A stretch of DNA of 64,000 bases from Laedolimicola sp934402125 (GTDB lineage: Bacteria; Bacillota; Clostridia; Lachnospirales; Lachnospiraceae), in the NCBI RefSeq assembly GCF_052065835.1, contig NZ_JBQHTG010000004.1, positions 1-64,000 of the forward strand, read 5' to 3'. The notes under the pieces were generated by a model. It worked only from the letters and a program-made list of their open reading frames with translations. It was not told where the DNA came from and searched no databases. Of this stretch, positions 55,509 through 64,000 are shown piece after piece; the first letter of the stretch is position 1; the number at the start of each line of letters is the position of its first letter. The position numbers were made by a program, and so were the translations under genes.

Positions 55509-57740
55509 TTAATAAACCTTCTGCAGCTTGGCAAAGGAGGCGAACAGCTTCTTTACGCCGGCCGTATCAAAATTGACGCGTACCTCGTAATCCTTCGCTC
55601 CCTCGGTAATCTCCAGTACCGTGCCTTCGCCGAACCGGATATGCTTTACCCGGTCGCCCACCCCATAATCCAGGTGGGAGGCCTTGGTCGCCGTCACCAT
55701 GTTCGACTGGATCGGCTTGGCACGAAGGCTTCTGCGGGCCTCCAGCATGGCCTGCTTACGCTGGTTGATACGCTGCTCCTTGGCTTCTCTGGCCCGCTGT
55801 CCCGGGTTCTCCGTCTTATTTTCCAGATACTCCTCCGGAATCTCTTTTACGAAGCGGGAAATCATATTGTACTGCACCTCGCCCCGCTGCATCCGCTGTC
55901 TGGCCGCCGTCATGAGCAGCTCCTTCTTGGCACGGGTGATTCCCACGTAGCAGAGACGCCGCTCCTCTTCGATCTCCTCGACCGGATTGTCTGAAAGGAT
56001 AGACATAAGGCTGGGGAACAGCCCCTCTTCCATCCCTACCATATAGACATAGGGGAACTCCAGGCCCTTGGCGCTATGCATCGTCATGAGCAGCACATGG
56101 TCGCTGTCTCCGTCCAGGCTGTCAATGTCGGCCACCAGCGCAACCTCCTCCAGGAAGCCGCTTAAGGAAGGATTTTCCGCATTTTCATCGTAATCCTTGA
56201 CCTTGCTCATAAGCTCGTCGATGTTCTCCAGGCGGGCCTCTGACTCATCGGTACCCTCCAGAATCAGCTCTCTGCGATATCCGGTTTCTTCCAGAACCGT
56301 TTCCAGCAGCTCACTGACCTTTGCATGCTCCTGCTTTGCCCGGAGCGTCTGGATCAGGACCGTAAAGGGCAGCACCTTGGACGCGCCGCGCCCGATACCC
56401 GGAATCGTCTCTGCGTTCAAAAGAGCCTCATAAAAGCCCATATCGTTGGCCACTGCGTACTCGCTGACCCGGCTTAAGGTGGTGGCTCCGATCCCTCGCT
56501 TGGGCACGTTGATAATACGGCGTACCGCTACCTCGTCCCGACCGTTGTCTATGGTCTTCAGGTAAGCCAGCAGATCCTTGATTTCCTTGCGGGCATAGAA
56601 ATTGACGCCGCCGATAATCTTATAGGGAATATTGGCGTAAATCAGCTTTTCCTCAAAAAGGCGGGACTGGGCATTGGTTCGGTAGAGAATCGCATGATCC
56701 CGGTAGGAGGCCTCCTCCTTCTGGATATGACTGATAATATTGCCGATTACATGCTCCGCCTCCTCGAAGGCGTTCATAAACTGCCGGAAACGCACCGGCG
56801 CTCCTGCTCCGTTATCCGTCCACAGGCGCTTTTCCTTCCGTCCCCGGTTATGGTGAATCACCTCATTGGCCGCGTTCAGGATATTGCCGGTAGAGCGATA
56901 ATTCTGCTCCAGCTTAACGACCTTCGCGTCAGGAAATATCTGCTCAAAATTCAGGATATTCATAATATTGGCTCCCCGGAACCGGTAAATGGACTGATCG
57001 TCGTCACCTACCACACAGAGATTCCGGTATTTGGCCGCCAGCAGGCTTATCAGCTGGAACTGGGCCGTATTAGTATCCTGATACTCATCTACCATGATGT
57101 AGCGGAACCGTTCCTGGTAATAATCCAGCACATCCGGACAATTCCGGAACAGCTCTACGGTCTTCATAATCAGATCGTCAAAATCCAGCGCGTTATTCTT
57201 GCGAAGCTGGGCCTGATATTCCGCATAGACTCCTGCAATCTTCTGCTGATTCCAGTCGCCGCCTGCGTCCAGCCGCATCTGTTCCGGACTTATCAATTCG
57301 TCCTTTGCCTTGGAAACGGCACTAAGAAGCATCCGCTCCTTATATACTTTCGTATCAATCTGAAGCTTTTTGCAGACCTCTTTCATCACCGACTTCTGAT
57401 CGTCTGTATCATAGATGGAAAATGCGGTGTCAAAGCCCAATCGGTCTATATAACGCCGCAGAATCCGCACACAGGTGGAATGGAAGGTGCTGACCCAGAT
57501 GCTGTCGCTGCCCAGGCCCACCAGCTTATCCACGCGCTCCCGCATCTCGCCTGCCGCCTTATTGGTAAACGTGATTGCCAGAATATTCCAGGGCGCTGTG
57601 CCCTGTTCTATCAGATAAGCTACCCGATGTGTCAGCACACGGGTTTTTCCGGAACCGGCTCCCGCCAAAATCAGAAGCGGTCCTTCTGTATGAAGCACCG
57701 CTTCCCTCTGTTCCGGATTCAAAAGATCATAGCTGCTCAT
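55509..57740 (-). CDS. pcrA: ATP-dependent DNA helicase PcrA/UvrD
   Basis: 743 aa SF1A helicase. Q motif LLNPEQREAV, Walker A GAGSGKT (27-33), motif Ia ITFTNKAAGEM, motif II VDEYQDTN, motif III VVGDDDQSIYRFRGA, motif IV LEQNYRS, motif V LMTMHSAKGLEFPYV, motif VI YVGITRAKKEL. The C-terminus has the PcrA Tudor-like region (VGDRVKHIRFGEGTVLEI) that binds RNA polymerase. Unwinds DNA in repair and clears conflicts. Confidence 0.98.
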   Translation of the reverse strand: MSSYDLLNPEQREAVLHTEGPLLILAGAGSGKTRVLTHRVAYLIEQGTAPWNILAITFTNKAAGEMRERVDKLVGLGSDSIWVSTFHSTCVRILRRYIDRLGFDTAFSIYDTDDQKSVMKEVCKKLQIDTKVYKERMLLSAVSKAKDELISPEQMRLDAGGDWNQQKIAGVYAEYQAQLRKNNALDFDDLIMKTVELFRNCPDVLDYYQERFRYIMVDEYQDTNTAQFQLISLLAAKYRNLCVVGDDDQSIYRFRGANIMNILNFEQIFPDAKVVKLEQNYRSTGNILNAANEVIHHNRGRKEKRLWTDNGAGAPVRFRQFMNAFEEAEHVIGNIISHIQKEEASYRDHAILYRTNAQSRLFEEKLIYANIPYKIIGGVNFYARKEIKDLLAYLKTIDNGRDEVAVRRIINVPKRGIGATTLSRVSEYAVANDMGFYEALLNAETIPGIGRGASKVLPFTVLIQTLRAKQEHAKVSELLETVLEETGYRRELILEGTDESEARLENIDELMSKVKDYDENAENPSLSGFLEEVALVADIDSLDGDSDHVLLMTMHSAKGLEFPYVYMVGMEEGLFPSLMSILSDNPVEEIEEERRLCYVGITRAKKELLMTAARQRMQRGEVQYNMISRFVKEIPEEYLENKTENPGQRAREAKEQRINQRKQAMLEARRSLRAKPIQSNMVTATKASHLDYGVGDRVKHIRFGEGTVLEITEGAKDYEVRVNFDTAGVKKLFASFAKLQKVY

Positions 57741-57770
57741 AACTCTTTTGTCTCCCTCAGAATCTCTTTT

Positions 57771-58736
57771 TTATACCAGCTTCTGTCCGCAGTTGGGGCA
57801 GAAATTCGCTCCGTTTGTCTTGGTTCCGCACTTGGGGCAGAAGTTCGGAGCTGCACCGCCTGACGCGCCCGGATTGAAGTTTTGCGCGCTGTTTACATTC
57901 TGCGCCATCTGTGACGCCATTTGCTGTCCCATAGCCATTCCCATAGCCATTCCTGCCATATCGGACGCCGTTCCGCCTCCATTGCCCCTGGCCATGGCCT
58001 CGCCCATGGCGATCTGCTGGAAGCGTCCCACGTCGCCGATCATACTCTGGGCTGCCGCCTTCTCCGCCATCTTCTGGATTTCCTCCGGATAGTTAAAGCT
58101 GGAAATGGCAAAGCTGGCAATGCTGATTCCGATTTTACTCATCTCCATATCCAGATCCTCCTGGATACCACGTCCGATGGCGTCCCCGTTGACCTGGAGA
58201 TTGAACAGATCCTTTCCCTCCCGGGAAATCCATTTCATCAGAAGCTGATCCAGCATACCGACAATCCGTTCTCTTACGTCCTCCACCGAATACTGCTGCT
58301 TAATACCTGCCACCTTTTCAATCAGGGCGTCATAATCTGCCACCTTGCAGGTGAAGGTTCCGAAGGCCCGGACAGGCATACCGCCCGGAAGTCCCGGAGC
58401 CGGAATCATGACAGGACTCTTGGTGCCCCATTTTACCAGGATTTCTTTCGTATTGGTGAACAACACTTCTGCCCGCAGGCCGCTGTTAAAACCGAACTTA
58501 AAGCCCTTTAAGGTGGACAGGAAGGGAATAATCGCCGATTCGATATCGTAGCTTCCCTCGTCCCGGAAGATCCCCTCTACCTTGCCGTTATACAGGAAGA
58601 TCGCATCCTGTCCCGGGCGGATCACCAGACGGCTGCCCTTTTTAATCTCGTTATTGCTCCATTTCCAGAACAACATATCGTCCCGGTATTCCTGCCACTC
58701 TACTACATTGGCAAACTGTCCGCCAAATATTCCCAT
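57771..58736 (-). CDS. SPFH-domain protein with zinc ribbon (YdjI-like)
   Basis: 321 aa. N-terminal SPFH/virion-core-like domain (NVVEWQEYRDDMLFWKW..GSRLVIRPGQDAIFLYNGKVEGIF), a linker rich in Met/Gly/Ala (about 245-280), and a C-terminal double zinc ribbon (FCPKCGTKTNGANFCPNCGQKLV). Like B. subtilis YdjI, which with YdjF (PspA) and YdjG protects the membrane under stress. Its start overlaps the YdjG-like gene by 34 bp. Confidence 0.92.
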   Translation of the reverse strand: MGIFGGQFANVVEWQEYRDDMLFWKWSNNEIKKGSRLVIRPGQDAIFLYNGKVEGIFRDEGSYDIESAIIPFLSTLKGFKFGFNSGLRAEVLFTNTKEILVKWGTKSPVMIPAPGLPGGMPVRAFGTFTCKVADYDALIEKVAGIKQQYSVEDVRERIVGMLDQLLMKWISREGKDLFNLQVNGDAIGRGIQEDLDMEMSKIGISIASFAISSFNYPEEIQKMAEKAAAQSMIGDVGRFQQIAMGEAMARGNGGGTASDMAGMAMGMAMGQQMASQMAQNVNSAQNFNPGASGGAAPNFCPKCGTKTNGANFCPNCGQKLV

Positions 58737-59902
58737 GGTACTGCCTCCTCATTTTCTTTCTGAATACTGATGTTCTGCCCGGAAGCTATCTCCAGAGCCA
58801 GATACTGCTGTATCTCTGCCGCTTCCGCTGTGTATGCCGCGTCGCTGCCTGTGCTGAACAGGAATACCAGGAACAGAACCGCCAGAATACCCAGAATGAT
58901 CGCGATAATCTTTGCCGGGCTCTTGGGATAATCTCCCTCCACCCTGCCACTCTGACCATTGATCAGAACGTGGTATTTTTTCCCTTTATAGCTGTATGCC
59001 GTCGCGTAAACCGGAAGCAGCACATGCTTGTAGGTCTCATCGCTGTAATTTGCGCGTACACTAACCGCCCGCACCTCATCATAACGGCGCAGCACGTCCT
59101 GCCGGGCCATTTCTTCCAGGTTATATTCCATATACCGTCTGGCGTCCCCGTGGGCGTCGTCCAAATCCACCGTATAGACCTCTGCGTTATACCCTGAAAA
59201 ATATTCCGGCGCGTAGGACGCTACCTGATTCAGGCCGTAGCTTCCCACCCGATCCAGCAGATTCTGCTTCAGGCTCTTCGACGCCGCAATCAAAACATCA
59301 TTGAAGAAATGCCGGATGCTGCCTGATGTAGGAAACCAGTCCACCACGGTCTCCTGCACCGTCTTTCCATCGGAGCCCTTCTTCGTCACAGTACGTCTTC
59401 GTCCTCCCTGGGCCGTATAATGGGCGTCCGCCTTCGCATCAAAGGTCCAGTAGGGCAGATAGATCCCCTGCAGCTTCTCCTGCTGATACAGATGTTTCAG
59501 TTCCCCCGGAGCCAGCCAGCGGCCTTTCAGCCATTTCCGGAACAGCTCTCCCACCCGGTTCCTGTCAATCTGGAAGGGCAATACGCCGTCCGGGACAATG
59601 GCATCCTCCTGCTTATCTGCCAGCACGTAGCTGGATCCGCAGTAAGGACAGCAGGTGGTCGTGCTGTTGGCTGCTACCTCGATTTTCGCTCCGCAGCCCT
59701 TGCAAATCATAGTCTGGCTCTTCTTCTCTGCAACCCTGATCGTTTTCATGGCATGACGGGTCAGACTGTGCTCCACAATCTTACTCTTTTCATTTTTTAT
59801 CTTTGTCTCCGCTCCGCAATTCGGACACTTGAGACTCTGAGAGGCGGAGTCAAATTCCATCACGCCGCCACAGTTTTCACAATAATAGATTTTGTTATCC
59901 AT
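58703..59902 (-). CDS. Zinc-ribbon membrane protein (YdjG-like)
   Basis: 399 aa. Two N-terminal zinc ribbons: YYCENCGGVMEF..CPNCGAE and CKGCGAKIEV..CCPYCGSS, then a globular region (VLPFQIDRNRVGELFRKWLKGRW, YLPYWTFDA) and one transmembrane helix (about 337-356) with an outside tail. The arrangement fits B. subtilis YdjG, a membrane partner that recruits the PspA homologue. Middle gene of a PspA-YdjG-SPFH operon. Confidence 0.88.
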   Translation of the reverse strand: MDNKIYYCENCGGVMEFDSASQSLKCPNCGAETKIKNEKSKIVEHSLTRHAMKTIRVAEKKSQTMICKGCGAKIEVAANSTTTCCPYCGSSYVLADKQEDAIVPDGVLPFQIDRNRVGELFRKWLKGRWLAPGELKHLYQQEKLQGIYLPYWTFDAKADAHYTAQGGRRRTVTKKGSDGKTVQETVVDWFPTSGSIRHFFNDVLIAASKSLKQNLLDRVGSYGLNQVASYAPEYFSGYNAEVYTVDLDDAHGDARRYMEYNLEEMARQDVLRRYDEVRAVSVRANYSDETYKHVLLPVYATAYSYKGKKYHVLINGQSGRVEGDYPKSPAKIIAIILGILAVLFLVFLFSTGSDAAYTAEAAEIQQYLALEIASGQNISIQKENEEAVPWEYLADSLPM

Positions 59903-59916
59903 GGTTTCTACCGGTT

Positions 59917-60597
59917 TTATAATCCCATCTTCGCTTTCAGAGCCGCCAGTTCGTCATCCACATCGGATGTGCTTTCCGCGCTGTCATACTTTTTGGTCAG
60001 ATCGTCAATGCCGCCCTCCTGCTTATTCAATTCAGACAATGCATTCGCCTCGTCCAGCATCTTATCTGCCTTCGCTTCCATTCTGTCAAAGGCAGCCATC
60101 GCGTCGCCTGCTCCTGCCACGCTGGAGCCAATCTTATTCAGCTTCTCCTGGGTCTTAGCTACAGCCACCTTTGTCTTGATAGCGTCCCGTTTGGACTGCA
60201 GGTTCTCCAGATCCTTCACCAGCTTGTCATGCATCTCTTTCATCTGAGCTGCATTGGCTGCCGCCGCCTCATAAGACTTCTGAAGGCTTTCCTGCTTCTT
60301 CACCAGATCCGCCTTCTTTTCCAGGAACTGACGGGCGTCGTTCTCATTGCCTGCAAGAAGGGCCTTTTCCGCATACTTCTGCATTTTTTCAACCTCTGCC
60401 CCACACTCGTCCAGCTCTCTTTTCGCCTTGGTCTCAGCCGCCATCACTGCCGCCGTCTCGGCCTTTACCTTACCCAGATCGCTTTCCACCTCACGCAGAT
60501 ACTGATCAATCATCTTCTCCGGATCTTCCGCTTTATCCAGAAGCGCATTGATGTTTGCCGACATGATATCCCCGAATCTTTTTAAAATGTTTGCCAT
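59917..60597 (-). CDS. PspA/IM30 family protein
   Basis: 226 aa, nearly all coiled coil. Starts MANILKRFGDIMSANINALL; DPEKMIDQYLREVESDLGKVKAETA is the family signature. Forms ESCRT-III-like assemblies that repair or shield the inner face of the membrane. First gene of the envelope-stress operon, 14 bp before the YdjG-like gene. Confidence 0.97.
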   Translation of the reverse strand: MANILKRFGDIMSANINALLDKAEDPEKMIDQYLREVESDLGKVKAETAAVMAAETKAKRELDECGAEVEKMQKYAEKALLAGNENDARQFLEKKADLVKKQESLQKSYEAAAANAAQMKEMHDKLVKDLENLQSKRDAIKTKVAVAKTQEKLNKIGSSVAGAGDAMAAFDRMEAKADKMLDEANALSELNKQEGGIDDLTKKYDSAESTSDVDDELAALKAKMGL

Positions 60598-60766
60598 TTT
60601 GTCCTCCTTCTGCAGAGCGTGAAAGCTGTCTGCCCCTTAATGTTTATTATTATATTACAAAATCCGTCTGCTGTCATGCTTTTTCGTTCTTCTTAACAAA
60701 AGTTTAAATATTTACCCCTTGTCATATAGTTTTGAATACTATATAATAAAATTCGAGGTGATACCT

Positions 60767-61390
60767 ATGACAATAGACAGCCAAAATCTTCTGGAGAGCA
60801 TTCTGGAAAGTCTGGATCGGATTGATTACATCCATCCGGAGGACGTCCCCGGCATCGATCTCTACATGGATCAGGTGACCACATTTATGGACAGCCAGCT
60901 GAAAAGCTCCAAACGATACGAGGAAGACAAGATTCTGACCAAGACTATGATCAACAACTATGCCAAGAACCGTCTGCTTCCTCCGCCGGAGAAAAAGAAG
61001 TATTCCAGAGAGCATATGCTGCTCCTGATTTTCATTTACTATTTTAAAAATATCCTTTCTATCAGTGATATCCAGAGCCTTCTGACGCCGCTGACAGAAA
61101 AGTATTTCCACACAGACCATGCATTGCAGCTGGAACACATCTACAACGAGGTCTTCTGTCTGGAAAAAGGACAGATCGAAGCGTTGAAGGAGGATCTGAT
61201 TCAGGGCTACCGTACCTCCGAGCAGGTCTTTTCTGACGCGCCGGAGGAGGATAAGGAATTTCTCCAGCTCTTCTCCTTCATCTGTCTGCTGAGCTTTGAC
61301 GTGTATATGAAAAAAACGGTGATTGAAAAGCTGGTGGATCAGCTTCCGAAGCCGGATAAACATGAAAAAAAGAAAAAGGATACCCAATAA
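60767..61390 (+). CDS. DUF1836 protein
   Basis: 207 aa, starting MTIDSQNLLESILESLDRID, with GAGGTGA upstream. DUF1836 core: YEEDKILTKTMINNYAKNRLLPPPEKKKYSREHMLLLIFIYYFKNILSISDIQSLL, which contains a MerR-like HTH. A putative regulator, divergent from the PspA operon. A strong bidirectional terminator follows its Lys-rich end. Confidence 0.93.
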   Translation: MTIDSQNLLESILESLDRIDYIHPEDVPGIDLYMDQVTTFMDSQLKSSKRYEEDKILTKTMINNYAKNRLLPPPEKKKYSREHMLLLIFIYYFKNILSISDIQSLLTPLTEKYFHTDHALQLEHIYNEVFCLEKGQIEALKEDLIQGYRTSEQVFSDAPEEDKEFLQLFSFICLLSFDVYMKKTVIEKLVDQLPKPDKHEKKKKDTQ

Positions 61391-61443
61391 AAAATGGGGA
61401 AGTAAAAAAACTCAATCGAGTTTTTTACTTCCCCATTTTTTTA
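61389..61443. terminator. Bidirectional terminator
   Basis: A nearly perfect 24-bp stem (AAAAATGGGGAAGTAAAAAA.. with its complement) around AATC, flanked by A-run and T-run, between the convergent DUF1836 and CdaR-like genes. Confidence 0.97.
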
Positions 61444-62532
61444 CAGATTTTCCTGTTCCAAATACTTTTTATAGCTTGCCACCATCAACGCAATCTTGAA
61501 GGTCAGCGCGTCCTCAAATACCCGGATATCAAGGCCTGTGGTCTTCTGCAGCTTCTCCAGCCGGTACACCAGCGTATTGCGGTGTACAAAGAGCTGACGG
61601 GCCGTCTCAGACACATTCAGGTTATTTTCAAAGAATTTCTCTATGGTAGATAGGGTTTCCTCATCGAAGGTGTCCGGCGTATTCTCCTGGAACACCTCCC
61701 GCATAAACATCTCGCACAGCGGCTGGGGAAGCTGATAAATCAGCCGGCCGATGCCCAGGGTATGATAAGCGTTCACCATGGACTCCGGATAGAAAATCTT
61801 ACCTACCTCCAGCGCCATCTTGGCTTCCTTGTAGGACTTGGACAAATCGCGGATCTGGCTGACCATGGTTCCGTAGGCTACCCGGATCCGGGAGGTATCT
61901 TCGTCGGTGTTCAGCATCTTCGCCAGCATGACGGCCACCTCATCCAGGGTCTCGTAGGTATCCTCTTCGCCGATAGACTTCACCACGACGATATTCTTCT
62001 GATCCACGGCGGTAATAATATCCTGGGATCTGGGCGCAAATACGCTCCGTACCGCCTCCAGCGTCATGACATCCTTTTCATCTCTGGTTTCAATGAGATA
62101 TACCACGCGCGTAGCCTCTGTCTGGATATGCAGCTTCTTTGCCTGGCTGTAGATATCCACCAGAAGCAGGTTATCCAGCAGAAGGTTCTGAATAAAGTTA
62201 TTGCGGTCAAACCGCTCCTTGTAAGCCACAATCAGGTTCTGTAATTCGCTGACTGCCACCTTGCCAATCATATAGGCGTCGTCTCCGCTGCCTCTGGCCA
62301 GCAGGATATAGGCCAGGACACTCTCATCGTATACTTTAAAGAAATGGCAGCCCTGAAGATTCTGTCCTTCCGCCGGAGACTGGGCAAAGCTTTTTGCCAT
62401 CTCCTGGGTAATGGCTGACGCGTCAAAGGTGGACGCAACCTGGCTTCCGTCCGTCTCCAGCACGCAGAGATCGATTCGTGTTATCCCCCGCAGCTCTTCC
62501 AGACTCGACTGTATCACCTGATGAGAAATCAT
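61441..62532 (-). CDS. CdaR/PucR-family transcriptional regulator
   Basis: 363 aa. N-terminal CdaR sugar-diacid recognition domain (MISHQVIQSSLEELRGITRIDLCVLETDG), a GGDEF-like middle (about 165-270) and the C-terminal PucR-type HTH: TLSTIEKFFENNLNVSETARQLFVHRNTLVYRLEKLQKTTGLDIR. Such regulators control sugar-acid catabolism or stress in Firmicutes; the target is unknown. Divergent from tRNA-Thr. Confidence 0.94.
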   Translation of the reverse strand: MISHQVIQSSLEELRGITRIDLCVLETDGSQVASTFDASAITQEMAKSFAQSPAEGQNLQGCHFFKVYDESVLAYILLARGSGDDAYMIGKVAVSELQNLIVAYKERFDRNNFIQNLLLDNLLLVDIYSQAKKLHIQTEATRVVYLIETRDEKDVMTLEAVRSVFAPRSQDIITAVDQKNIVVVKSIGEEDTYETLDEVAVMLAKMLNTDEDTSRIRVAYGTMVSQIRDLSKSYKEAKMALEVGKIFYPESMVNAYHTLGIGRLIYQLPQPLCEMFMREVFQENTPDTFDEETLSTIEKFFENNLNVSETARQLFVHRNTLVYRLEKLQKTTGLDIRVFEDALTFKIALMVASYKKYLEQENL

Positions 62533-62671
62533 ATTCCTGTACCTCCGTCATTTCATTGGTTCGATTATACCACGCTCTGTTGATATCTGGAAAGTCCTTT
62601 TTCGTCAAAATGCCCAAAAAATCGCTATAAAATGCCCTTAAAAAATTTTTTAAAAAATTTTGTTATAATGC

Positions 62672-62700
62672 TTGACATTTTTCCCAAGTGATGATACTAT
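62672..62700 (+). promoter_or_regulatory. Promoter of tRNA-Thr
   Basis: TTGACA (62672-62677) with TACTAT (62695-62700), 17-bp spacer; TATAAT three bases further is also present but at a 20-bp spacing. Transcription would start just before the tRNA at 62731. Confidence 0.65.
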
Positions 62701-62730
62701 AATCTAGCGCGTTGCGCAAGAGATACAAAC

Positions 62731-62803
62731 GCTGCTGTGGCTCAGTCGGTAGAGCGTCGCATTGGTAGTGCGGAGGTCACGGGTCCGATTCCCGTCAGCA
62801 GCT
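62731..62803 (+). tRNA. tRNA-Thr (anticodon GGT)
   Basis: 73 nt. Acceptor GCTGCTG (62731-62737) pairs with CAGCAGC (62796-62802), discriminator T. D arm with GGTAGAGC, anticodon loop TTGGTAG giving GGT (codon ACC), T arm CGGGT-CCGATTC-CCG. No CCA is encoded. A single-tRNA operon with its own terminator. Confidence 0.97.
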
Positions 62804-62810
62804 TAAAAAA

Positions 62811-62840
62811 AGAATCCTGTTTAACAGGATTCTTTTTTTA
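62811..62840 (+). terminator. Terminator after tRNA-Thr
   Basis: AGAATCCTGT-TTA-ACAGGATTCT followed by seven T. On the minus strand it lies 12 bp after the protease stop and has an A-rich partner, so it may serve both genes. Confidence 0.95.
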
Positions 62841-62844
62841 TGTT

Positions 62845-64000
62845 TTATTTGCCCGCATGGTCTGCTGCTTTATTCTGTCCCAGTGTGACCGTCACCGTTT
62901 TTTCTGCATACTGACCATTCTCCTGGCTGCTGTAGGTGATCTCCACCTGCTCGCCGTATTTGTAATAGGAGATCTGCTCCTTCAAATCCGCCAGAGCAGA
63001 TACGCTGGTTCCGTCGAATTTGGTGATGATATCGCCCTTCTGAAGACCAGCCTGCTCTGCCGCGCTGCCGGCCTCTACCGCTGTGATGTAGACGCCCTTG
63101 GGCATATCATAGGCCTGTGCCACTTCACTGGTCACGTCCTGGCCGCTGATACCCAGAAAGCCCTGCTCGCCTTCAGCCGCCTTCTCGGTTCGTACCTGAC
63201 GGTTCATCAGGTTCTCAATAATATCCACCACATCGTCCACCGGAATCGCATAGCCCATACCCTCTACACTGGTTTCCGAATATTTCGCGGAGTTAATTCC
63301 AACTAACTGTCCGGACAGATTCAGAAGCGCGCCGCCGCTGTTACCCGGGTTAATAGCCGCATCTGTCTGAATCAGCGTATTGGTTGTATTTTCGATGGTA
63401 ACCTCACGGTTCAGGGCGCTTACAATGCCTGTTGTCACGGACTGTCCATAGCCCAGCGCGTTGCCGATGGCTACTACCTGCTGTCCCACCTGCAGATCCG
63501 AGGATTTTCCAATCTCAATGATCTTAATAGCGGAAAGCGTATCCTCCGACAGATCCTTCAGGTTTACGGCAATGACCGCGATATCATGATCCGCGTCTGT
63601 TCCCTTCACTGTGGCCTTTGCCACACTTTCATCTGCGAAACCTACGCTCAGCTCCTGAGCACCGCTGACCACATGGTTATTGGTAACCATCAGAAGTTCT
63701 GTATCCGTCTTACCGATGATAATGCCGGAACCGCTACTCTCGCTCTCATAAGCCTGGGGCTGGCCGAACAAGCTCTGCATCTCCTGAACGCTCTTATTGG
63801 TAATTGCCACCAGGGAGGGCATGGCCGCCTCCGCGATAGCGGACACACTGCCCTTAGATGTACCGGAGCTTCCGGAATCCGAGGAGTTGCTGACTGCGCT
63901 GGCCACGTTCAGCTCTGCCTTATCCGCCGCGGTCACTGCTCCCCCATTTGCCTTATGATACAGATAATTGCTGCCCTGAAAGGCTGTGCTTGCCAGCACG
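62845..64000 (-). CDS. HtrA/DegP-type serine protease with PDZ domain (5' part outside window)
   Basis: 384 codons are visible, open to the window edge; the frame has no stop upstream, so the start with the usual membrane anchor lies beyond. Trypsin-like domain with catalytic His (MVTNNHVVSG), Asp (DADHDIAVIAV) and Ser (NPGNSGGALLN). One PDZ domain at the C-terminus (FLGISGQDVTSEVAQAYDMPKGVYI..AGLQKGDIITKFDG). A Ser/Gly-rich linker precedes the protease domain, typical of Firmicute HtrA. Degrades misfolded proteins at the cell surface. Confidence 0.96.
   Translation of the reverse strand, partial: VLASTAFQGSNYLYHKANGGAVTAADKAELNVASAVSNSSDSGSSGTSKGSVSAIAEAAMPSLVAITNKSVQEMQSLFGQPQAYESESSGSGIIIGKTDTELLMVTNNHVVSGAQELSVGFADESVAKATVKGTDADHDIAVIAVNLKDLSEDTLSAIKIIEIGKSSDLQVGQQVVAIGNALGYGQSVTTGIVSALNREVTIENTTNTLIQTDAAINPGNSGGALLNLSGQLVGINSAKYSETSVEGMGYAIPVDDVVDIIENLMNRQVRTEKAAEGEQGFLGISGQDVTSEVAQAYDMPKGVYITAVEAGSAAEQAGLQKGDIITKFDGTSVSALADLKEQISYYKYGEQVEITYSSQENGQYAEKTVTVTLGQNKAADHAGK

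Overview
The window looks like the left end of a contig from an anaerobic gut Firmicute, most likely a Lachnospiraceae (Clostridia). The evidence is the oxygen-sensitive ribonucleotide reductase pair nrdD/nrdG, a PerR/rubrerythrin oxygen-defence locus, the Firmicute order ecfA1-ecfA2-ecfT-truA-rplM-rpsI, a CIRCE-controlled small heat shock gene, and mobile elements of the Tn4451/CTn type. Species cannot be fixed from sequence alone. Bases 1-132 are not genomic: they are a poly-C run followed by an Illumina P5 / 10-nt index / Nextera adapter read-through.

Region 1 (about 133-12,935) is an integrative mobilizable element. It carries a MobA/MobL relaxase with an RSF1010-like oriT, a DUF3847 protein, an inserted IS110-family element, a small HTH-like protein, an iteron-like GTACGGC cluster, a P4/D5-type primase-helicase, a CHC2 zinc-finger primase, a large serine recombinase with TnpW, a sigma-like acidic protein, an unknown zinc-ribbon protein, RhuM, and TnpV. 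Region 2 (about 13,000-20,640) mixes an unexplained structured non-coding region and a small unknown gene, a PerR-controlled rubredoxin/rubrerythrin operon, DUF134, a hydrolase, an XRE regulator, and a decaying partition module: a CD1845-like membrane protein, a ParA-RepA chimera with a nonsense codon, and ParB. This module abuts the 3' end of rpsI.

Region 3 (20,640-45,770) is ordinary chromosome: rpsI, rplM, truA and the ECF transporter core; a DnaJ-type chaperone and Hsp20; an aldo/keto reductase; an ABC-F ATPase; an AlaX editing enzyme; a MoxR / VWA-like / leucine-rich-repeat operon; nrdDG with paired NrdR boxes; a nitroreductase; and a five-gene peptide/nickel ABC transporter operon. Region 4 (about 45,771-53,100) is a visibly AT-rich island holding KdpDE, a Trk/Ktr potassium uptake pair and an odd membrane-anchored LysR-effector-domain protein, without kdpFABC. 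It is bordered by broken genes (VanZ, DUF3786, ParB) and lies at the 3' end of rlmD (rumA).

Region 5 (53,109-64,000) returns to chromosome: rlmD, two small membrane proteins, pcrA, a YdjF/G/I-like PspA-SPFH envelope-stress operon, a DUF1836 protein, a CdaR-type regulator, tRNA-Thr(GGT), and the C-terminal part of an HtrA protease that runs off the window. The most unusual items are the 0.4-kb structured non-coding block at 13.6-14.0 kb, the ParA-RepA chimera with a premature stop, the nested-start ferredoxin-rubrerythrin fusion, and the KdpDE/Ktr island with its LysR-domain membrane protein.
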